From: Sediminibacterium ginsengisoli
Lineage (GTDB): Bacteria; Bacteroidota; Bacteroidia; Chitinophagales; Chitinophagaceae
Direction of reading: 5' to 3'
DNA length: 64,000 nucleotides
Assembly: GCF_900167075.1 (NCBI RefSeq)
Contig: NZ_FUWH01000008.1
Span: 62,001-126,000 of the forward strand
Made by a program: the position numbers and the translations under genes. A model generated the notes under the pieces. The model was not told the origin of the DNA and ran no database searches. It saw nothing but the letters and a program-made list of their open reading frames with translations. Below are positions 1 to 9,126 of this stretch, one piece after another; within the stretch, counting starts at the first letter, position 1; each line of letters begins with the position of its first letter.

Positions 1-284
1 TTGCATTTTTTTAATGCAAAGGCAGTGTGAGACATGCAGAAAGAACGTAAACGTTCTTTTACGCCTGTATCTGCGTTAATGCCCGTATCGCTGAATACCG
101 CATGCAATACAGGCCTGATACGATGCGCAGCAGCCAGCTGATAAAAATGAGCCCAGTCAACAGGTGTACCGGCAATAAAATCGTTGATCGCCCCGGCATT
201 TACGCTACCTGTAAATACCCGGCAACACAGCAAGAGCAGTGCAATTTCCGGGTTATACCTGTTTTTGATTACTTCGATCTCCAT
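1..284 (-). CDS. Nucleotidyltransferase family protein, NTP_transf_5-like (3' part outside window)
   Basis: I translated this frame by hand from the ATG at 284; about 94 residues are in the window and the frame is still open at base 1. The N terminus (MEIEVIKNRYNPEIALLLLC), followed by a short segment with a W..FYQLAAAHRI pattern, resembles the start of the uncharacterised nucleotidyltransferase family NTP_transf_5. Members of that family are often found in lasso-peptide and other RiPP loci. The ATG lies one base after the stop of the upstream 85-residue gene, so the two are surely co-transcribed with the ABC exporter. The catalytic region should lie further in, beyond the window edge, so the family call rests on the N-terminal part only. 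Confidence 0.6.
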   Translation of the reverse strand, partial: MEIEVIKNRYNPEIALLLLCCRVFTGSVNAGAINDFIAGTPVDWAHFYQLAAAHRIRPVLHAVFSDTGINADTGVKERLRSFCMSHTAFALKKC

Positions 285-285
285 A

Positions 286-543
286 TCACGCGGTAACTAT
301 ACGAACGGTTATCTGCTTATTTTCTTCCTCTACCTCAATAGATGCTGCATTACAGGAAATGTGATGTTTGATGCCATGCCCTGTTACTTCTTCTGTTGAG
401 GTAAAAACTTTTCCCGCTACTTCAATATGATCTGCCAGCTGCTCTGTATCGTTTACAAGCAGGCGCCACTTTTTATCGCTCTGTAACGGATAAGCTGTGT
501 TGAAACGTATCCGCACTGTTTTAAATACCGGCTTGTCTGTCAT
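286..543 (-). CDS. Conserved-looking small protein of unknown function, 85 aa
   Basis: I do not recognise this protein. It is soluble, with no signal peptide or membrane segment, and is predicted to be mostly beta-strand with a GHGIKHHISC stretch near residue 60. Its ATG overlaps the TGA of the ABC exporter gene in an ATGA arrangement, which points to translational coupling. Its own stop is one base before the start of the nucleotidyltransferase gene. This tight packing is the main argument that it is real and works with its neighbours. A role as an accessory or recognition protein for a peptide exported by the transporter is only an inference. Confidence 0.75.
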   Translation of the reverse strand: MTDKPVFKTVRIRFNTAYPLQSDKKWRLLVNDTEQLADHIEVAGKVFTSTEEVTGHGIKHHISCNAASIEVEEENKQITVRIVTA

Positions 544-2297
544 AACTGTTGTTTATCATACATTTCCCTGAAAAATCCGTTCGACTGAACCAGTTCGCTG
601 AAACTTCCTTCTTCCGCAATACGTCCGTTCTGCAGAAAATAAATATGATCCGCGATCTTGAGGTTATACAACCGGTGCGTGATCAGTACGATGATTTTAC
701 CTGCTTTATGTTTCCGTATATTATCAAAGATAGCAAATTCGGCAGCAGCGTCAAGGGCGCTGGTAGGTTCATCCAGTACAATCAGGTCGGCATTTTTATA
801 AAACAGCCTTGCGATGGCAATTTTCTGCCATTGTCCGCCGCTCAGTTGTACGCCGCCATGAAAAATATGACCGAGTTTTGTATGGTATCCGGCTGGTAAT
901 GTTCTGATGAAAGAAGCCGCTCCCGACATTTCCGCTGCGGCTTCGATCGCTTGCTGCTGAGCGGCTGTTACATCTGTTTGAAAAGCGATATTATCATTGA
1001 TGGATAAAAAATATTTTTCGAAATCCTGAAAAACGAATGCACTCTTACTCCTGAATATTTCTTCGGATATATCTTCCAGCCGGTTGCTGCCGAGCTGAAT
1101 CCTTCCTGATTGCAATTCATATAATCTTGCCATCAATTTTACAAGCGTAGACTTCCCTGATCCGTTTTCGCCCACAATGGCAATGATCTGCCCGGGTTCG
1201 CAATCGATGGATATGTCCTTAAGCACAGGATGACTGCCTCCCGGATAAGTGAATGAAAGGTCTGAAATATGTAATCCGCCATTCAGATCCTGATCCTTTG
1301 TACCAGGTCTGGAAACCGACGGCATATTGAAAAACGAAAAAAGATCGCCCAGGAAAACCCGTTGCTGAAAAAGTTGCACCACTGCCTGCAGGAAATTTCT
1401 TGATGTGGTTTGCAATCGCTGGAAACCCTGTATATAAATGACCAGCACGCCTATTGTAATGGTGCCTTCCCACGCATTTTTTGTGAGTGAAGCGAAAATA
1501 GAGACCATTACAACGATCTCCAGTGTTTCTGCGATCAGGCTGTACAGCATCCATCTGCTATGCTGTTTTTTTCTTTCCGCGGTAATATAAGCCCTGATCC
1601 GTCTGAATCGTCCGGTAAAATCAGCAGCAAAACCGAATAAACGAACTTCCTTGGCAAAGCTTACCCCGCTTAATACCTGGTGATAATAACCGGCCTCTCT
1701 CTCCTGCTTTGCCAAACGGTGATCTGTTTTCACCAGTGCATGCCCCGAATACCATTTTACAACCGCAAGCGGAAGTGAAAGCAGCACGAAAAGCGCGGCA
1801 AACAATGGTTCTAGGGTAAACAGGAAACCGGCCAGGAATAAAACAGAAAGGCTGTTGGTCAGAATACTGTTCAGACTGGCAGGCAGTGCTGCGGCTTTAA
1901 ACAGCGATTGCTGCTGGGCCAGGTGAAGCCTGTCGTGATAAGCAGGATTCTCATAATAACTGTACGCCACACCTGTTGCCTTTTCCAGTACCTGTGCCGA
2001 AAGATGATCCGTGAGCAATTGCTGCTGCAGGGTTCCTATATAAACAGCATATTGAGTTGCAAGGGCCTGCAGGAACTGGATGATACCGAAAGCGATGATG
2101 ACGGGAATGATTTCGGTATGCCCGGTTACCGCTTCTATCAGCAGTTTCAAGGTGTACAGGGAAAGTACCGGTAATAAGGCCAGTGCAACCTGCATGATTA
2201 TATTTACACATGCAATTCCCTTACCTGCATTCCATACCAGCGATATTGTCTTGTACAGGTCGCGCTTTAATTGTTTGATATTTGCCAGGGTACTCAC
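540..2297 (-). CDS. ABC exporter with fused membrane and ATPase domains
   Basis: A 585-residue half-transporter of the type that works as a homodimer in the inner membrane. Residues 1 to about 320 form the transmembrane domain, with hydrophobic segments near 30-50, 65-90, 145-180 and 255-290. The nucleotide-binding domain follows, with Walker A GENGSGKST at 376-384, the signature LSGGQ at 485-489, Walker B ending VLDEPTSALD at about 507-516 and a switch histidine in ITHRL. It lacks an N-terminal peptidase C39 domain, so it would not cleave a leader itself. It is the first gene of a minus-strand operon whose next two members suggest peptide (RiPP) export. Substrate unknown; a lipid or drug exporter role cannot be excluded. 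Confidence 0.88.
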   Translation of the reverse strand: MSTLANIKQLKRDLYKTISLVWNAGKGIACVNIIMQVALALLPVLSLYTLKLLIEAVTGHTEIIPVIIAFGIIQFLQALATQYAVYIGTLQQQLLTDHLSAQVLEKATGVAYSYYENPAYHDRLHLAQQQSLFKAAALPASLNSILTNSLSVLFLAGFLFTLEPLFAALFVLLSLPLAVVKWYSGHALVKTDHRLAKQEREAGYYHQVLSGVSFAKEVRLFGFAADFTGRFRRIRAYITAERKKQHSRWMLYSLIAETLEIVVMVSIFASLTKNAWEGTITIGVLVIYIQGFQRLQTTSRNFLQAVVQLFQQRVFLGDLFSFFNMPSVSRPGTKDQDLNGGLHISDLSFTYPGGSHPVLKDISIDCEPGQIIAIVGENGSGKSTLVKLMARLYELQSGRIQLGSNRLEDISEEIFRSKSAFVFQDFEKYFLSINDNIAFQTDVTAAQQQAIEAAAEMSGAASFIRTLPAGYHTKLGHIFHGGVQLSGGQWQKIAIARLFYKNADLIVLDEPTSALDAAAEFAIFDNIRKHKAGKIIVLITHRLYNLKIADHIYFLQNGRIAEEGSFSELVQSNGFFREMYDKQQL

Positions 2298-2345
2298 GTT
2301 CCGGTAAAGTTGCCATCTTTCAGCTTAAATACCAACTATACCGGT

Positions 2346-2378
2346 GCAGGATGTTCAATTATTTGAATGATATCCTGC
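2346..2378. promoter_or_regulatory. Hairpin in the divergent gap (candidate 5' leader element)
   Basis: The arms GCAGGAT and ATCCTGC pair, and inside them TTCAA and TTGAA pair around a TTAT loop. The hairpin lies about 50 bases upstream of the ABC exporter start on the minus strand. It could be a leader structure or an operator; no T-run follows on either strand, so a classical terminator is unlikely. Confidence 0.35.
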
Positions 2379-2406
2379 AACAGGCAGATCCAATGCCCCC
2401 GCCAAG

Positions 2407-2430
2407 CCGGTTTGGGTGAAAAAAAACCGG
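2407..2430. promoter_or_regulatory. Inverted repeat in the divergent gap
   Basis: CCGGTTT at 2407 pairs with AAACCGG at 2424. It is the middle one of three inverted repeats in the 299-base gap between the ABC exporter (leftward) and the response regulator (rightward). I see no credible gene in this gap; short frames on the minus strand (2336-2551, 2359-2541) lack family features. Confidence 0.3.
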
Positions 2431-2558
2431 ATTTAACAGGATCCCTGCATTTCGGCATAATGCGCAATGCAGCAAGGTTTTCCATGCCGGGTTGCGGAAG
2501 AATAAAACCGCAAATGCCTGTATTACAAATAGTTTGAGCAACTATTTCCACACCTCAT

Positions 2559-2574
2559 CCGGAAAAATTTCCGG
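2559..2574. promoter_or_regulatory. Inverted repeat just upstream of the response regulator gene (candidate operator)
   Basis: CCGGAAA and TTTCCGG flank a two-base centre, and the repeat ends 22 bases before the response regulator ATG at 2597. A -7-like TATCTTTA sits at about 2585. The position suggests control of the photosensory operon, but no regulator can be named from sequence. Confidence 0.35.
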
Positions 2575-2596
2575 TTCTTAAGATTATCTTTAATGC

Positions 2597-3034
2597 ATGA
2601 AATCAGACTATAATATATTTTATACTGACGATGATAAGGATGATCAGGATCTTTTTAAAAGTGTAATAGATGAGATGAATCAGTCTCTGTCGCTGCACCT
2701 GCATAGCACAGGTGATGAATTACTGCACGCCATAAAGAATCCGCCGCCCCGTCCAAGCATTGTTTTCCTTGACCTCAATATGCCGGAGAAGAACGGTTTT
2801 GAAGTATTGAAGGAATTGCGCTCCTACCATTATTCGAAGCAGACACCCGTGGTAATTTTTTCCACTTCAGACGATTCGAAAGCCATAGCACAATCAAAAG
2901 ATTTAGGTGCTAACATGTATGTTACCAAACCCGAATCCTACGAAGTGCTGAGAGGTATGGTTGCCCATATTATATCCATTGACTGGGAGAATTTTGCTTC
3001 CAGCGATAAAAGCTTTGTTTACAGGCATAATTAA
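2597..3034 (+). CDS. Single-domain response regulator (CheY-like), phytochrome-associated
   Basis: A 145-residue stand-alone receiver domain without an output domain. The acidic pocket is D11-D13, the phospho-acceptor is D59 in VFLDLNMP, the switch Ser/Thr is S89 or T90 in FSTSDD, and the conserved lysine is K111 in VTKP. It is the first gene of a plus-strand cluster with a heme oxygenase and a bacteriophytochrome kinase (22 and 7 bases between genes). This resembles the receivers that partner bacterial phytochromes, so it is probably phosphorylated by the kinase at 3651-5906. With no DNA-binding or enzymatic output domain, it must pass the signal on by protein contact or act as a phosphate sink. 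Confidence 0.93.
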   Translation: MKSDYNIFYTDDDKDDQDLFKSVIDEMNQSLSLHLHSTGDELLHAIKNPPPRPSIVFLDLNMPEKNGFEVLKELRSYHYSKQTPVVIFSTSDDSKAIAQSKDLGANMYVTKPESYEVLRGMVAHIISIDWENFASSDKSFVYRHN

Positions 3035-3055
3035 TGCTCCAATTGCCGATAGAAT

Positions 3056-3643
3056 ATGATGATCCAGACAGACGCCGAACAGGCTTTCCTGCAAAGATTG
3101 CGTTCCGAAACTGCCCCACAGCACCAGCAGCTGGAACAGAATCCCCTTTCCGCTGCGCTGATGCGGCCGGATGTGCGTAAAGATGATTACGCTGCCTACC
3201 TTTCTTATATGTATCGCGTGATCGAATATTGCGAGCAGACTGTTTTCCCTGCTATAAAAGATATTGCTGATACATCAGGCCGCCATAAGCTACCGGCACT
3301 TGCAGCCGATCTTGCCTTTTTAGGCAAAACGCCACATTCTGAGGATTTCGTTATTACACCTGGCCCGCTTTCTGCAGCACAGGCCATGGGGTATATGTAT
3401 GTGATTGAGGGTTCTACCCTGGGCGGCAGGGTAATCCTCAAACATATCAGTAAGACCATCCCGGTAAATGCAACCGCAGGAGCTGCCTATTTTCATGGCT
3501 ACGGAGATGAAACGGGCAGCCGCTGGAAAAATTTCCTGCAGGAATTAACGGATTTTACTGTGAACAATCGGTGTGAAGAAGCTGTTATTACAGCAGCAAC
3601 TCATGCATTTACCGCTATCGGTCATTATTTCTCACGGAAATAG
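3056..3643 (+). CDS. bphO: Biliverdin-producing heme oxygenase (BphO-like)
   Basis: A 195-residue all-helical heme oxygenase-family protein. It would open heme to biliverdin IXalpha with release of CO and iron. H23, in the early TAPQHQQLEQ segment, is the likely proximal heme ligand, and the GYMYVIEGSTLGG stretch near residue 105 matches the distal-helix signature of bacterial heme oxygenases. The gene sits between the response regulator and the phytochrome, as expected for an enzyme that supplies the chromophore. Two in-frame ATGs (3056 and 3059) are possible starts. The electron donor is not encoded nearby. Confidence 0.92.
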   Translation: MMIQTDAEQAFLQRLRSETAPQHQQLEQNPLSAALMRPDVRKDDYAAYLSYMYRVIEYCEQTVFPAIKDIADTSGRHKLPALAADLAFLGKTPHSEDFVITPGPLSAAQAMGYMYVIEGSTLGGRVILKHISKTIPVNATAGAAYFHGYGDETGSRWKNFLQELTDFTVNNRCEEAVITAATHAFTAIGHYFSRK

Positions 3644-3650
3644 TAACGGT

Positions 3651-5906
3651 ATGAAGATCAAAGACATTGTAAATAAGGATATAGTAAACCTGGAGAACTG
3701 CGACGAGGAACCTATCCATATCCCGGGCAGTATTCAGCCGCATGGTTTCCTGGCTGGCATTACGGCGTCAGGAATGATCGATTTCTGCAGCGCGAACGTC
3801 AGCAATTTTATTTCTTTGGATTACCGTTCCCTGCTCGGAAAACCGGCAACGGCCCTTTTTGATACGGAAGATCCTTTGCAACTGCTTGCAACGGCCGCTG
3901 CACAGCCACAATCGTCCGTTACCGTAAGCTGCGCCGGTAAAAGCTTCAGTTGTTTCGTGCACAAAAGCGGTGATACTATTATTGCAGAACTCGAGCCTGC
4001 ACAGGCAGACAGCCTGCAGCTTACAGCATTATACAACCTCAGCCTGGACTCCATCCACGCATTGCAGTCGTCTGATACCCTGCAGAAACTCTGCCAGAAC
4101 GTGGCTTCGCAGATCAGGAAAATAACGGGTTACGACCGCGTGATGGTGTATCGTTTTGATGAGGATTATAATGGTGAGGTTTTTGCGGAAGAAAGGGAAG
4201 AATACCTCGAACCTTTTCTGGGCTTACGTTACCCGCATACGGATATACCGGCACAGGCAAGGCAGCTCTATATCAAGAACCTGCTTCGTGTGATTGTTGA
4301 CGTTGATTATACACCGGCACCGCTTTTCACCATCGACGATGCAAAAGACAAAAATCTCGATCTCGGAATGGCATCGCTGCGCAGTGTATCGCCCATACAT
4401 ATTGCTTACCTGCAGAATATCGGCGTTCGTGCCACGCTTACCATTTCACTGCTGCATGAAGGAAAATTATGGGGCCTGATCGCCTGCCATCATTACAGCG
4501 GACCTAAACATCTTTCAGCATACACAAGAGTGTCCGCCCAGCTCATGGCTCAATTGCTTACTTCGCAGATCCGGGTACGGGAAGTGGCAGAAGAATACGA
4601 AATAGCCAAAAGGGTGAATACTTCACTCGAACAACTATTACTGTATCCCAATGAACTGAACCGGCTTTCATTTGCAGATATGGTACAGCGTCCTGAATTG
4701 CTGGAAGTATGCAAGGCCGGAGGTATTGCTATTATGCACAATGATGTCATTTATAAAGCAGGAAACACACCGGCTGATGATAAAATCCGCCAGCTGCTGC
4801 AATTTCTTGACAGTAATAACCACAGACCTTTTTTCCAGACAACCCGTTTATCAGCTGTATATCCTGAAGCCGGCAATGATTGCAATACCGCATCGGGCAT
4901 TCTTTATTATGCGCTGGAAGGACATGGGCAGAACTGCATTATCTGGTTCAGACCCGAAACGAATGAAGAAGTGCATTGGGCCGGCGATCCGGATAAAGCC
5001 ATCATCAAAAATGAAAAAGGTTTGTCGCCGCGCAATTCTTTTGCTTTATGGCGTCAGATCATCAAATGCAGGAGCCTGCGCTGGGAAAACCCGGAGATCA
5101 GTGCTACCGGTACTTTTGCCAATGCGCTGCAGAAACATATTCACATGCTCGCACTGAGCGAAGAAGAAATCAAATACCGCGAATTAAGCGTGCAGCTGAA
5201 AGAAGCTAATGATGAACTGGAAAACATCAACTGGATCAGTACCCACGATCTTAAAGAACCTTTACGCAAAATCCAGGTCTTTTCATCCCGCATACTTTCA
5301 AGGGAACAAAAAGATGTTTCAGAAGTGGTGATTGATTCATTGCGTAAAATGAATGCTTCTGCCAACCGCATGCAAAGACTCATCACCGATATCACCTCTT
5401 ATGCGCGGCTCAGGCATACAGACAACCAGCACCTCGATGTAAACCTGAATGAACTGCTCAAGGAAGTGATCGCCGAAATAAAAGAAGACGTCAACGATCT
5501 TTCCAGGTATGTTGTTATCGATGACCTGCCGGTGGTAAAAGGCGTTGAACTTTTATTGCACCAGCTGTTTGTAAACCTGATCCGCAATGCTATCAAATTC
5601 CGCAGGAAAGATGTTGAACTGCGCATCAGGATCAGCTGCCTGGCAGATCAGCCTTATGAGGCTGCACCGGATCCGGCCAGACGCTTTTCAAAGATCACCA
5701 TATCCGATAATGGCATAGGACTCGATAATATTCATAAGGAAAATATCTTCAAAGTCTTTACCAGGCTGCATAACCAGAGCGAATATGCAGGTTCAGGCGT
5801 AGGACTCGCATTGTGCAGGCAGATCATGCAGATGCATAACGGCTATATTACAGCAGACGGAACCCCGGGTGCCGGCACCGATTTCCATTTGTATTTTCCC
5901 GCTTAA
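3651..5906 (+). CDS. bphP: Bacteriophytochrome sensor histidine kinase
   Basis: A complete 751-residue red/far-red photoreceptor kinase. Order: N-terminal PAS with the biliverdin-binding C17 just before EPIHIPGSIQPHG; GAF with the DIP motif (D198-P200) in PHTDIPAQAR and SPIH (H250); PHY with the tongue motif PRNSF at 460-464; HisKA with phospho-acceptor H532 in STHDLKEPLR; and an HATPase domain with the N box near N646, DNGIG at about 686 and GSGVGLAL near 714. I chose the ATG at 3651, seven bases after the heme oxygenase stop; an upstream ATG at 3573 would overlap bphO by 71 bases and adds a non-homologous tail. All key residues are present. The output is presumably transfer to the receiver at 2597-3034. 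Confidence 0.96.
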   Translation: MKIKDIVNKDIVNLENCDEEPIHIPGSIQPHGFLAGITASGMIDFCSANVSNFISLDYRSLLGKPATALFDTEDPLQLLATAAAQPQSSVTVSCAGKSFSCFVHKSGDTIIAELEPAQADSLQLTALYNLSLDSIHALQSSDTLQKLCQNVASQIRKITGYDRVMVYRFDEDYNGEVFAEEREEYLEPFLGLRYPHTDIPAQARQLYIKNLLRVIVDVDYTPAPLFTIDDAKDKNLDLGMASLRSVSPIHIAYLQNIGVRATLTISLLHEGKLWGLIACHHYSGPKHLSAYTRVSAQLMAQLLTSQIRVREVAEEYEIAKRVNTSLEQLLLYPNELNRLSFADMVQRPELLEVCKAGGIAIMHNDVIYKAGNTPADDKIRQLLQFLDSNNHRPFFQTTRLSAVYPEAGNDCNTASGILYYALEGHGQNCIIWFRPETNEEVHWAGDPDKAIIKNEKGLSPRNSFALWRQIIKCRSLRWENPEISATGTFANALQKHIHMLALSEEEIKYRELSVQLKEANDELENINWISTHDLKEPLRKIQVFSSRILSREQKDVSEVVIDSLRKMNASANRMQRLITDITSYARLRHTDNQHLDVNLNELLKEVIAEIKEDVNDLSRYVVIDDLPVVKGVELLLHQLFVNLIRNAIKFRRKDVELRIRISCLADQPYEAAPDPARRFSKITISDNGIGLDNIHKENIFKVFTRLHNQSEYAGSGVGLALCRQIMQMHNGYITADGTPGAGTDFHLYFPA

Positions 5907-5922
5907 CAGGCTTCTGTCAGGA

Positions 5923-6792
5923 TCATGACAATTGCCGGATACATTCCTGCAAAGCTGTGTTCCAATCTTTGGGCAGTATACCGTAATCTTTTGTAAAAGC
6001 AGCTGTATCCAGTGCTGAATAAGCGGGGCGTTTTGCCGGCGTAGGATATGCAGAACTCGGTATCGGAAGCACTTCGCAGCTGAGCTGTGCAGTATCGCGG
6101 ATCGCCAATGCAAAATCATACCAGGAAATAACTCCCTTGCCGGTATAATGATAGATACCATAGACCGCTTTGCCTGCTTCTATCTGCTGTATCACCTGTA
6201 CAATGGCAGCCGCAATATCTGCTGCCCAGGTAGGCGAACCAAGCTGATCGTTGACCACCCTGATCTCCGGCCTTTCTTTCATGAGGCGCAGCATCGTCTT
6301 CACAAAATTATTTCCATACCTGCTGTACACCCATGATGTTCGAATGATGATGCTTTTACTGCAAAACTCCCTTGCCAGTTGTTCACCCATATATTTCGAG
6401 TAACCATAATAATTGACAGGGTCACAATCTGCAGTTGTAAGATAAGGCGATGTACCATTGCCGTTAAAGACATAATCCGTCGAAATCCCGATATACACCG
6501 CATTCAATTCCTCGCAGGCTTTTGCAATATTACCGGCAGCAACAGCATTCACCGCATAAGCCGTTTCCCTTTCGGTTTCTGCTTTATCAACTGCAGTATA
6601 AGCTGCGCAATTGACAACATAAGCAGGCCGGTGTTCTTTAAAGAATGCAGGAATACTGTCAGGATTGTTCAGATCAAGTTCCTCACGCCCGGTAAAGAGA
6701 AAATCCAGCCCGGTAAAAGATGCTGCAAGTGTTTCCAGTTCTCTGCCCAGCTGTCCGTTTTTACCGGTAACAACAATCAATGGTTTTGCCAT
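5923..6792 (-). CDS. rfbD: dTDP-4-dehydrorhamnose reductase
   Basis: A 289-residue short-chain dehydrogenase family protein. It would reduce dTDP-6-deoxy-L-lyxo-4-hexulose to dTDP-L-rhamnose with NAD(P)H. The N-terminal nucleotide-binding motif is VTGKNGQLG, the STDYVFNG segment carries the conserved serine, and the catalytic pair is in YGYSKYMGEQ (YxxxK). Length is normal for RfbD/RmlD. It is the last gene of a minus-strand sugar-nucleotide group. The other dTDP-rhamnose genes (rmlA, rmlB, rmlC) are not in the window, so they must be elsewhere if rhamnose is made. Confidence 0.93.
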   Translation of the reverse strand: MAKPLIVVTGKNGQLGRELETLAASFTGLDFLFTGREELDLNNPDSIPAFFKEHRPAYVVNCAAYTAVDKAETERETAYAVNAVAAGNIAKACEELNAVYIGISTDYVFNGNGTSPYLTTADCDPVNYYGYSKYMGEQLAREFCSKSIIIRTSWVYSRYGNNFVKTMLRLMKERPEIRVVNDQLGSPTWAADIAAAIVQVIQQIEAGKAVYGIYHYTGKGVISWYDFALAIRDTAQLSCEVLPIPSSAYPTPAKRPAYSALDTAAFTKDYGILPKDWNTALQECIRQLS

Positions 6793-6834
6793 AAGCGATA
6801 AATAAAGGCCATGAAATTCATGGCCTGTGTTGAA

Positions 6835-7812
6835 TTATTTTTTGAACTCCTTGGGTTGCCTTGACCATTCTTCTTTGGGTAAGGATTTAAAATACTCGTA
6901 CGTTCTTTTCAATCCTTCGGCCCTGTCAACAGTGGGTTCCCAGCCAAGCAGGCTTTTTGCTTTGGTAATATCCGGCCTTCTTTGTTTGGGATCATCAACC
7001 GGAAGTGGTTTATAACTGATCTTAACTGAAGATCCCGTCAGCTTCAATACTTCTTCTGCAAAATCTTTCAGTGATATTTCGTTCGGGTTCCCGATGTTGA
7101 CAGGCTGCGCGTAATCGCTCATCAGCAAACGGTAAATACCTTCCACCAGGTCGTCTACATAACAGAATGAACGGGTCTGGCTGCCGTCGCCGAATACAGT
7201 CAGGTCTTCACCGCGTAAAGCCTGGCCGATAAAAGCAGGCAATGCGCGGCCGTCGTTAAGGCGCATTCTCGGGCCATAAGTGTTGAAGATCCGTATGATC
7301 CTTGTTTCCACATTATGGTAAGTATGATAGGCCATGGTGATGGACTCCATGAACCTTTTTGCCTCATCGTATACGCCGCGCGGACCAACCGGGTTTACAT
7401 TGCCCCAGTATTCTTCCGTTTGCGGATGCACCAGCGGATCGCCGTATACTTCACTGGTGGAAGCTACCAGGATCCGGGCTTTTTTTTCTTTTGCGAGGCC
7501 CAGGCAATTATGTGTTCCCAATGCCCCCACTTTAAGCGTCTGGATCGGGATCTTGAGATAATCGATAGGGCTTGCAGGCGATGCAAAATGGAGTATATAA
7601 TCAAGATGACCCGCCACATGAATGAACTTGCTCACGTCATGATGAAAGAATTCAAAATTTTCCAGTTTGAACAGGTGCTCGATATTACGCAGATCACCGG
7701 TGATCAGATTGTCCATAGCAATAACATGGTAATCTTCTCTGATAAACCTGTCGCAGAGATGCGAACCCAGGAAACCGGCCGCACCGGTGATCAATATTCT
7801 TTTTCTGCTCAT
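6835..7812 (-). CDS. uxs: UDP-glucuronate decarboxylase (UDP-xylose synthase)
   Basis: A 325-residue NAD-dependent enzyme of the extended short-chain dehydrogenase family. It would convert UDP-glucuronate to UDP-xylose. The GAAGFLGSH dinucleotide motif follows the N terminus, and the block [11 protein letters not shown]...[18 protein letters not shown], with the YxxxK pair in YDEAK, is diagnostic for UXS. I set the start at the ATG at 7812 ([10 protein letters not shown]), ten bases after ugd ends; the longer frame to 7899 would run back into ugd. Together with ugd it forms a two-step UDP-glucose to UDP-xylose route. Confidence 0.94.
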   Translation of the reverse strand: MSRKRILITGAAGFLGSHLCDRFIREDYHVIAMDNLITGDLRNIEHLFKLENFEFFHHDVSKFIHVAGHLDYILHFASPASPIDYLKIPIQTLKVGALGTHNCLGLAKEKKARILVASTSEVYGDPLVHPQTEEYWGNVNPVGPRGVYDEAKRFMESITMAYHTYHNVETRIIRIFNTYGPRMRLNDGRALPAFIGQALRGEDLTVFGDGSQTRSFCYVDDLVEGIYRLLMSDYAQPVNIGNPNEISLKDFAEEVLKLTGSSVKISYKPLPVDDPKQRRPDITKAKSLLGWEPTVDRAEGLKRTYEYFKSLPKEEWSRQPKEFKK

Positions 7813-7822
7813 GTGGTATGAA

Positions 7823-9124
7823 TTATGGTCTTCCGATACTTTCATAATGGTAGCCCAGTTCAAGAATGTATTTGCTGTCGAAAAGATTACGTCCGTCAAA
7901 AATGACCTTAGCCTTCAGGTTGCTGCCGATCATTTCAAAATCGGGGGTTCTGAATTCACTCCATTCAGTTGCAATGATCAGGGCGTCTGCATTTTTCAAT
8001 GCATCGTACTGACTGGAAGCATAAGAGATTTTATCGCCGATCAGTTTTTTTACATTCCCCATTGCTTCAGGATCAAAAGCGGTTATGGTAGATCCGCGTG
8101 ATACCAGTTCATCAATAATGCTTAAGGCGGGTGCTTCGCGGATATCGTCCGTATTCGGTTTAAACGCTAGTCCCCACAGTGCAAAATGTTTACCGGACAG
8201 ATCATTATTAAAGAATGCGCTGATTTTGGGTATCAGGTGTTTTTTCTGGATAGCATTTACATCCTCTACTGCTTTCAGTATTTTGAAATCATAGGAAGCT
8301 TCTTCGGATGAGCGGATCAGTGCCTGTACGTCTTTCGGGAAGCAGCTGCCGCCGTAACCGATACCCGGGAACAGGAATCGTTTACCGATACGTTCATCAC
8401 TGCCGATACCCCGGCGTACCATATCCACATCTGCGCCCAGTCTTTCGCAAAGCTGCGCGATCTCATTCATGAAAGATATCTTTGTAGCAAGGAATGAATT
8501 CGCCGCATATTTGGTAAGCTCGGCTGATTTTTCATCCATAAAGATCACGGGGTTGCCCTGTCTTACGAATGGTGCATACAAATCGCTCATTGCTTTTCTA
8601 GCTCTTTCGGAATTGGTACCCACCACTACCCTGTCTGGCTTCATAAAATCGTCTACTGCCACACCTTCGCGCAGGAATTCGGGATTGCTCACTACGTCGA
8701 AAGCTCCTTTATAATTTGCAGCAATGGCGGCATGTACTTTTTCTGCCGTACCTACCGGAACGGTGCTTTTATCAACGATCACTTTATAATCAGTCATAAT
8801 CTTACCGAGATCATCTGCAACGCCCAATACATAACGCAGATCTGCTGATCCGTCTTCGCCGGGCGGCGTTGGCAGTGCCAGAAAAATGATCTCTGCTGTA
8901 TCTACTCCCGTAGCCAGGTCTGTAGTAAATTGAAGGCGACCTTCTTTCAGGTTACGCAGGAATAGCTTTTCAAGACCTGGTTCATAGATAGTGATCTCTC
9001 CGTTAGACAGTTTGTCAACTTTCGCTTTATCAATATCAACACAGATCACCTTATTTCCGGTTTCTGCAAAACAGGTTCCTGTAACCAGCCCTACATAACC
9101 GGTTCCGATAACGGCTATTTTCAT
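7823..9124 (-). CDS. ugd: UDP-glucose 6-dehydrogenase
   Basis: A 433-residue enzyme that oxidises UDP-glucose twice to UDP-glucuronate with NAD+. Visible are the N-terminal [11 protein letters not shown]ossmann motif, the NPEFLREG loop, the catalytic cysteine in [10 protein letters not shown] and the C-terminal UDP-binding domain with the [16 protein letters not shown] signature. Length and domain order are normal for the family. It starts two bases after the DegT aminotransferase gene ends, so it is co-transcribed with it, and the next gene (uxs) uses its product. Confidence 0.96.
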   Translation of the reverse strand: MKIAVIGTGYVGLVTGTCFAETGNKVICVDIDKAKVDKLSNGEITIYEPGLEKLFLRNLKEGRLQFTTDLATGVDTAEIIFLALPTPPGEDGSADLRYVLGVADDLGKIMTDYKVIVDKSTVPVGTAEKVHAAIAANYKGAFDVVSNPEFLREGVAVDDFMKPDRVVVGTNSERARKAMSDLYAPFVRQGNPVIFMDEKSAELTKYAANSFLATKISFMNEIAQLCERLGADVDMVRRGIGSDERIGKRFLFPGIGYGGSCFPKDVQALIRSSEEASYDFKILKAVEDVNAIQKKHLIPKISAFFNNDLSGKHFALWGLAFKPNTDDIREAPALSIIDELVSRGSTITAFDPEAMGNVKKLIGDKISYASSQYDALKNADALIIATEWSEFRTPDFEMIGSNLKAKVIFDGRNLFDSKYILELGYHYESIGRP

Positions 9125-9126
9125 AA

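Noticed and set aside
2336..2551. Two short minus-strand reading frames that might be peptide precursors for the ABC exporter
   Set aside because: They overlap hairpins, have no leader/core pattern or conserved residues, and would be the only precursor upstream of the exporter; support is too weak.
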